Positions 13,973-14,042 of a stretch of DNA of 14,042 nt are shown here, piece by piece. The stretch covers positions 1 through 14,042 of the forward strand of contig JANXVV010000405.1 in NCBI GenBank assembly GCA_025351525.1, in the 5' to 3' direction. Below the pieces are notes generated by a model, which saw only the letters and a program-made list of their open reading frames with translations, did no database searches and was not told the origin of the DNA. Each line of letters starts with the position of its first letter. The first letter of the stretch is position 1. The DNA comes from Humisphaera sp. (GTDB lineage Bacteria > Planctomycetota > Phycisphaerae > Tepidisphaerales > Tepidisphaeraceae). The position numbers and the translations under genes were made by a program.

Positions 13973-14042
13973 GTGCCACAGGTCGCGGTACTCCGAGACC
14001 TGTGCCGGCTTGGCCGAAAGACACAGGTCTCGGAGTACCGCG
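13973..14042. repeat. Inverted-repeat element truncated by the window edge
   Basis: A perfect 21-base inverted repeat has arms at 13984-14004 and 14022-14042, each containing GGTACTCCGAGACC or its complement. The left unit is itself foldable, since CACAGGTC (13977-13984) pairs with GACCTGTG (13997-14004) and CGGTACTCCG sits inside. By symmetry the right unit should continue past the edge with ACCTGTGGCAC. It lacks the GTRG foot of families A-C but shares the GGTACTCCG word with the middle arms of the element at 11831-12018. Confidence 0.85.

Noticed and set aside
55..14042. Repeats as a CRISPR array
   Set aside because: The repeats are scattered, inverted and palindromic, with no regular spacers and no cas genes nearby.

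Overview
The window looks like a chromosomal segment of a planctomycete, probably a Phycisphaerae/Tepidisphaerales-type bacterium. This rests on Thr/Gln/Pro/Ser-rich linkers (TQPSTKPSTQP-like) behind signal peptides, envelope protein families I associate with Planctomycetota, and many short palindromic intergenic repeats of the kind that give spurious 'HGLEARAT/ARASSPC' peptides. The lineage is inferred from pattern recognition; no 16S or other marker is present except gyrA.

Layout. Positions 130-7995 hold five co-directional (+) genes that look like one envelope operon, probably the 3' part of a longer one that starts left of the window. They are: a 717-aa triple-membrane-span protein with beta-rich periplasmic regions and a C-terminal coiled coil (DUF4175-like); a 481-aa exported coiled-coil protein with a CxxC motif; a 200-aa exported helical protein; a 637-aa exported protein with F5/8-type-C-like and NPCBM-like carbohydrate-binding modules and repeated small beta-barrel-like segments; and a 413-aa exported protein with C-terminal HEAT-like helices. 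Genes three and four overlap by ATGA. Every other gap in the operon contains REP-like hairpins. A small lone gene (8209-8877, +) for a membrane-anchored, possibly lipocalin-like protein follows. It converges on gyrA (8951-11575, -), the only gene of secure function. A 626-base gap with a nested inverted-repeat element separates gyrA from a divergent gene for an AsmA-like membrane-anchored protein (12202-13887, +). That gene ends in a plausible intrinsic terminator, and another inverted-repeat element runs off the right edge.

How the genes may work together. The first five genes probably build an envelope assembly: a membrane protein with a coiled-coil tail and four exported partners, one with carbohydrate-binding modules. 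No catalytic site is visible in any of them, so I assign no reaction. GyrA is housekeeping. The AsmA-like protein suggests envelope or lipid-trafficking work but is not linked to the first cluster by operon structure.

The most notable structure is in the repeats. Ten REP units in three related families share a 7-5-7 hairpin (CAYGGGC-N5-GCCCRTG), and every one carries the GTRG tetranucleotide at its foot that is known from REP elements mobilised by RAYT transposases. Two families differ by a compensatory base-pair change. Nine of the ten occur as inverted pairs or sit inside the operon gaps, one copy appears to supply the ribosome binding site of a gene, and one pair encloses further inverted repeats like nested dolls. 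I see no CRISPR array, tRNA, rRNA, transposase gene or defence system.
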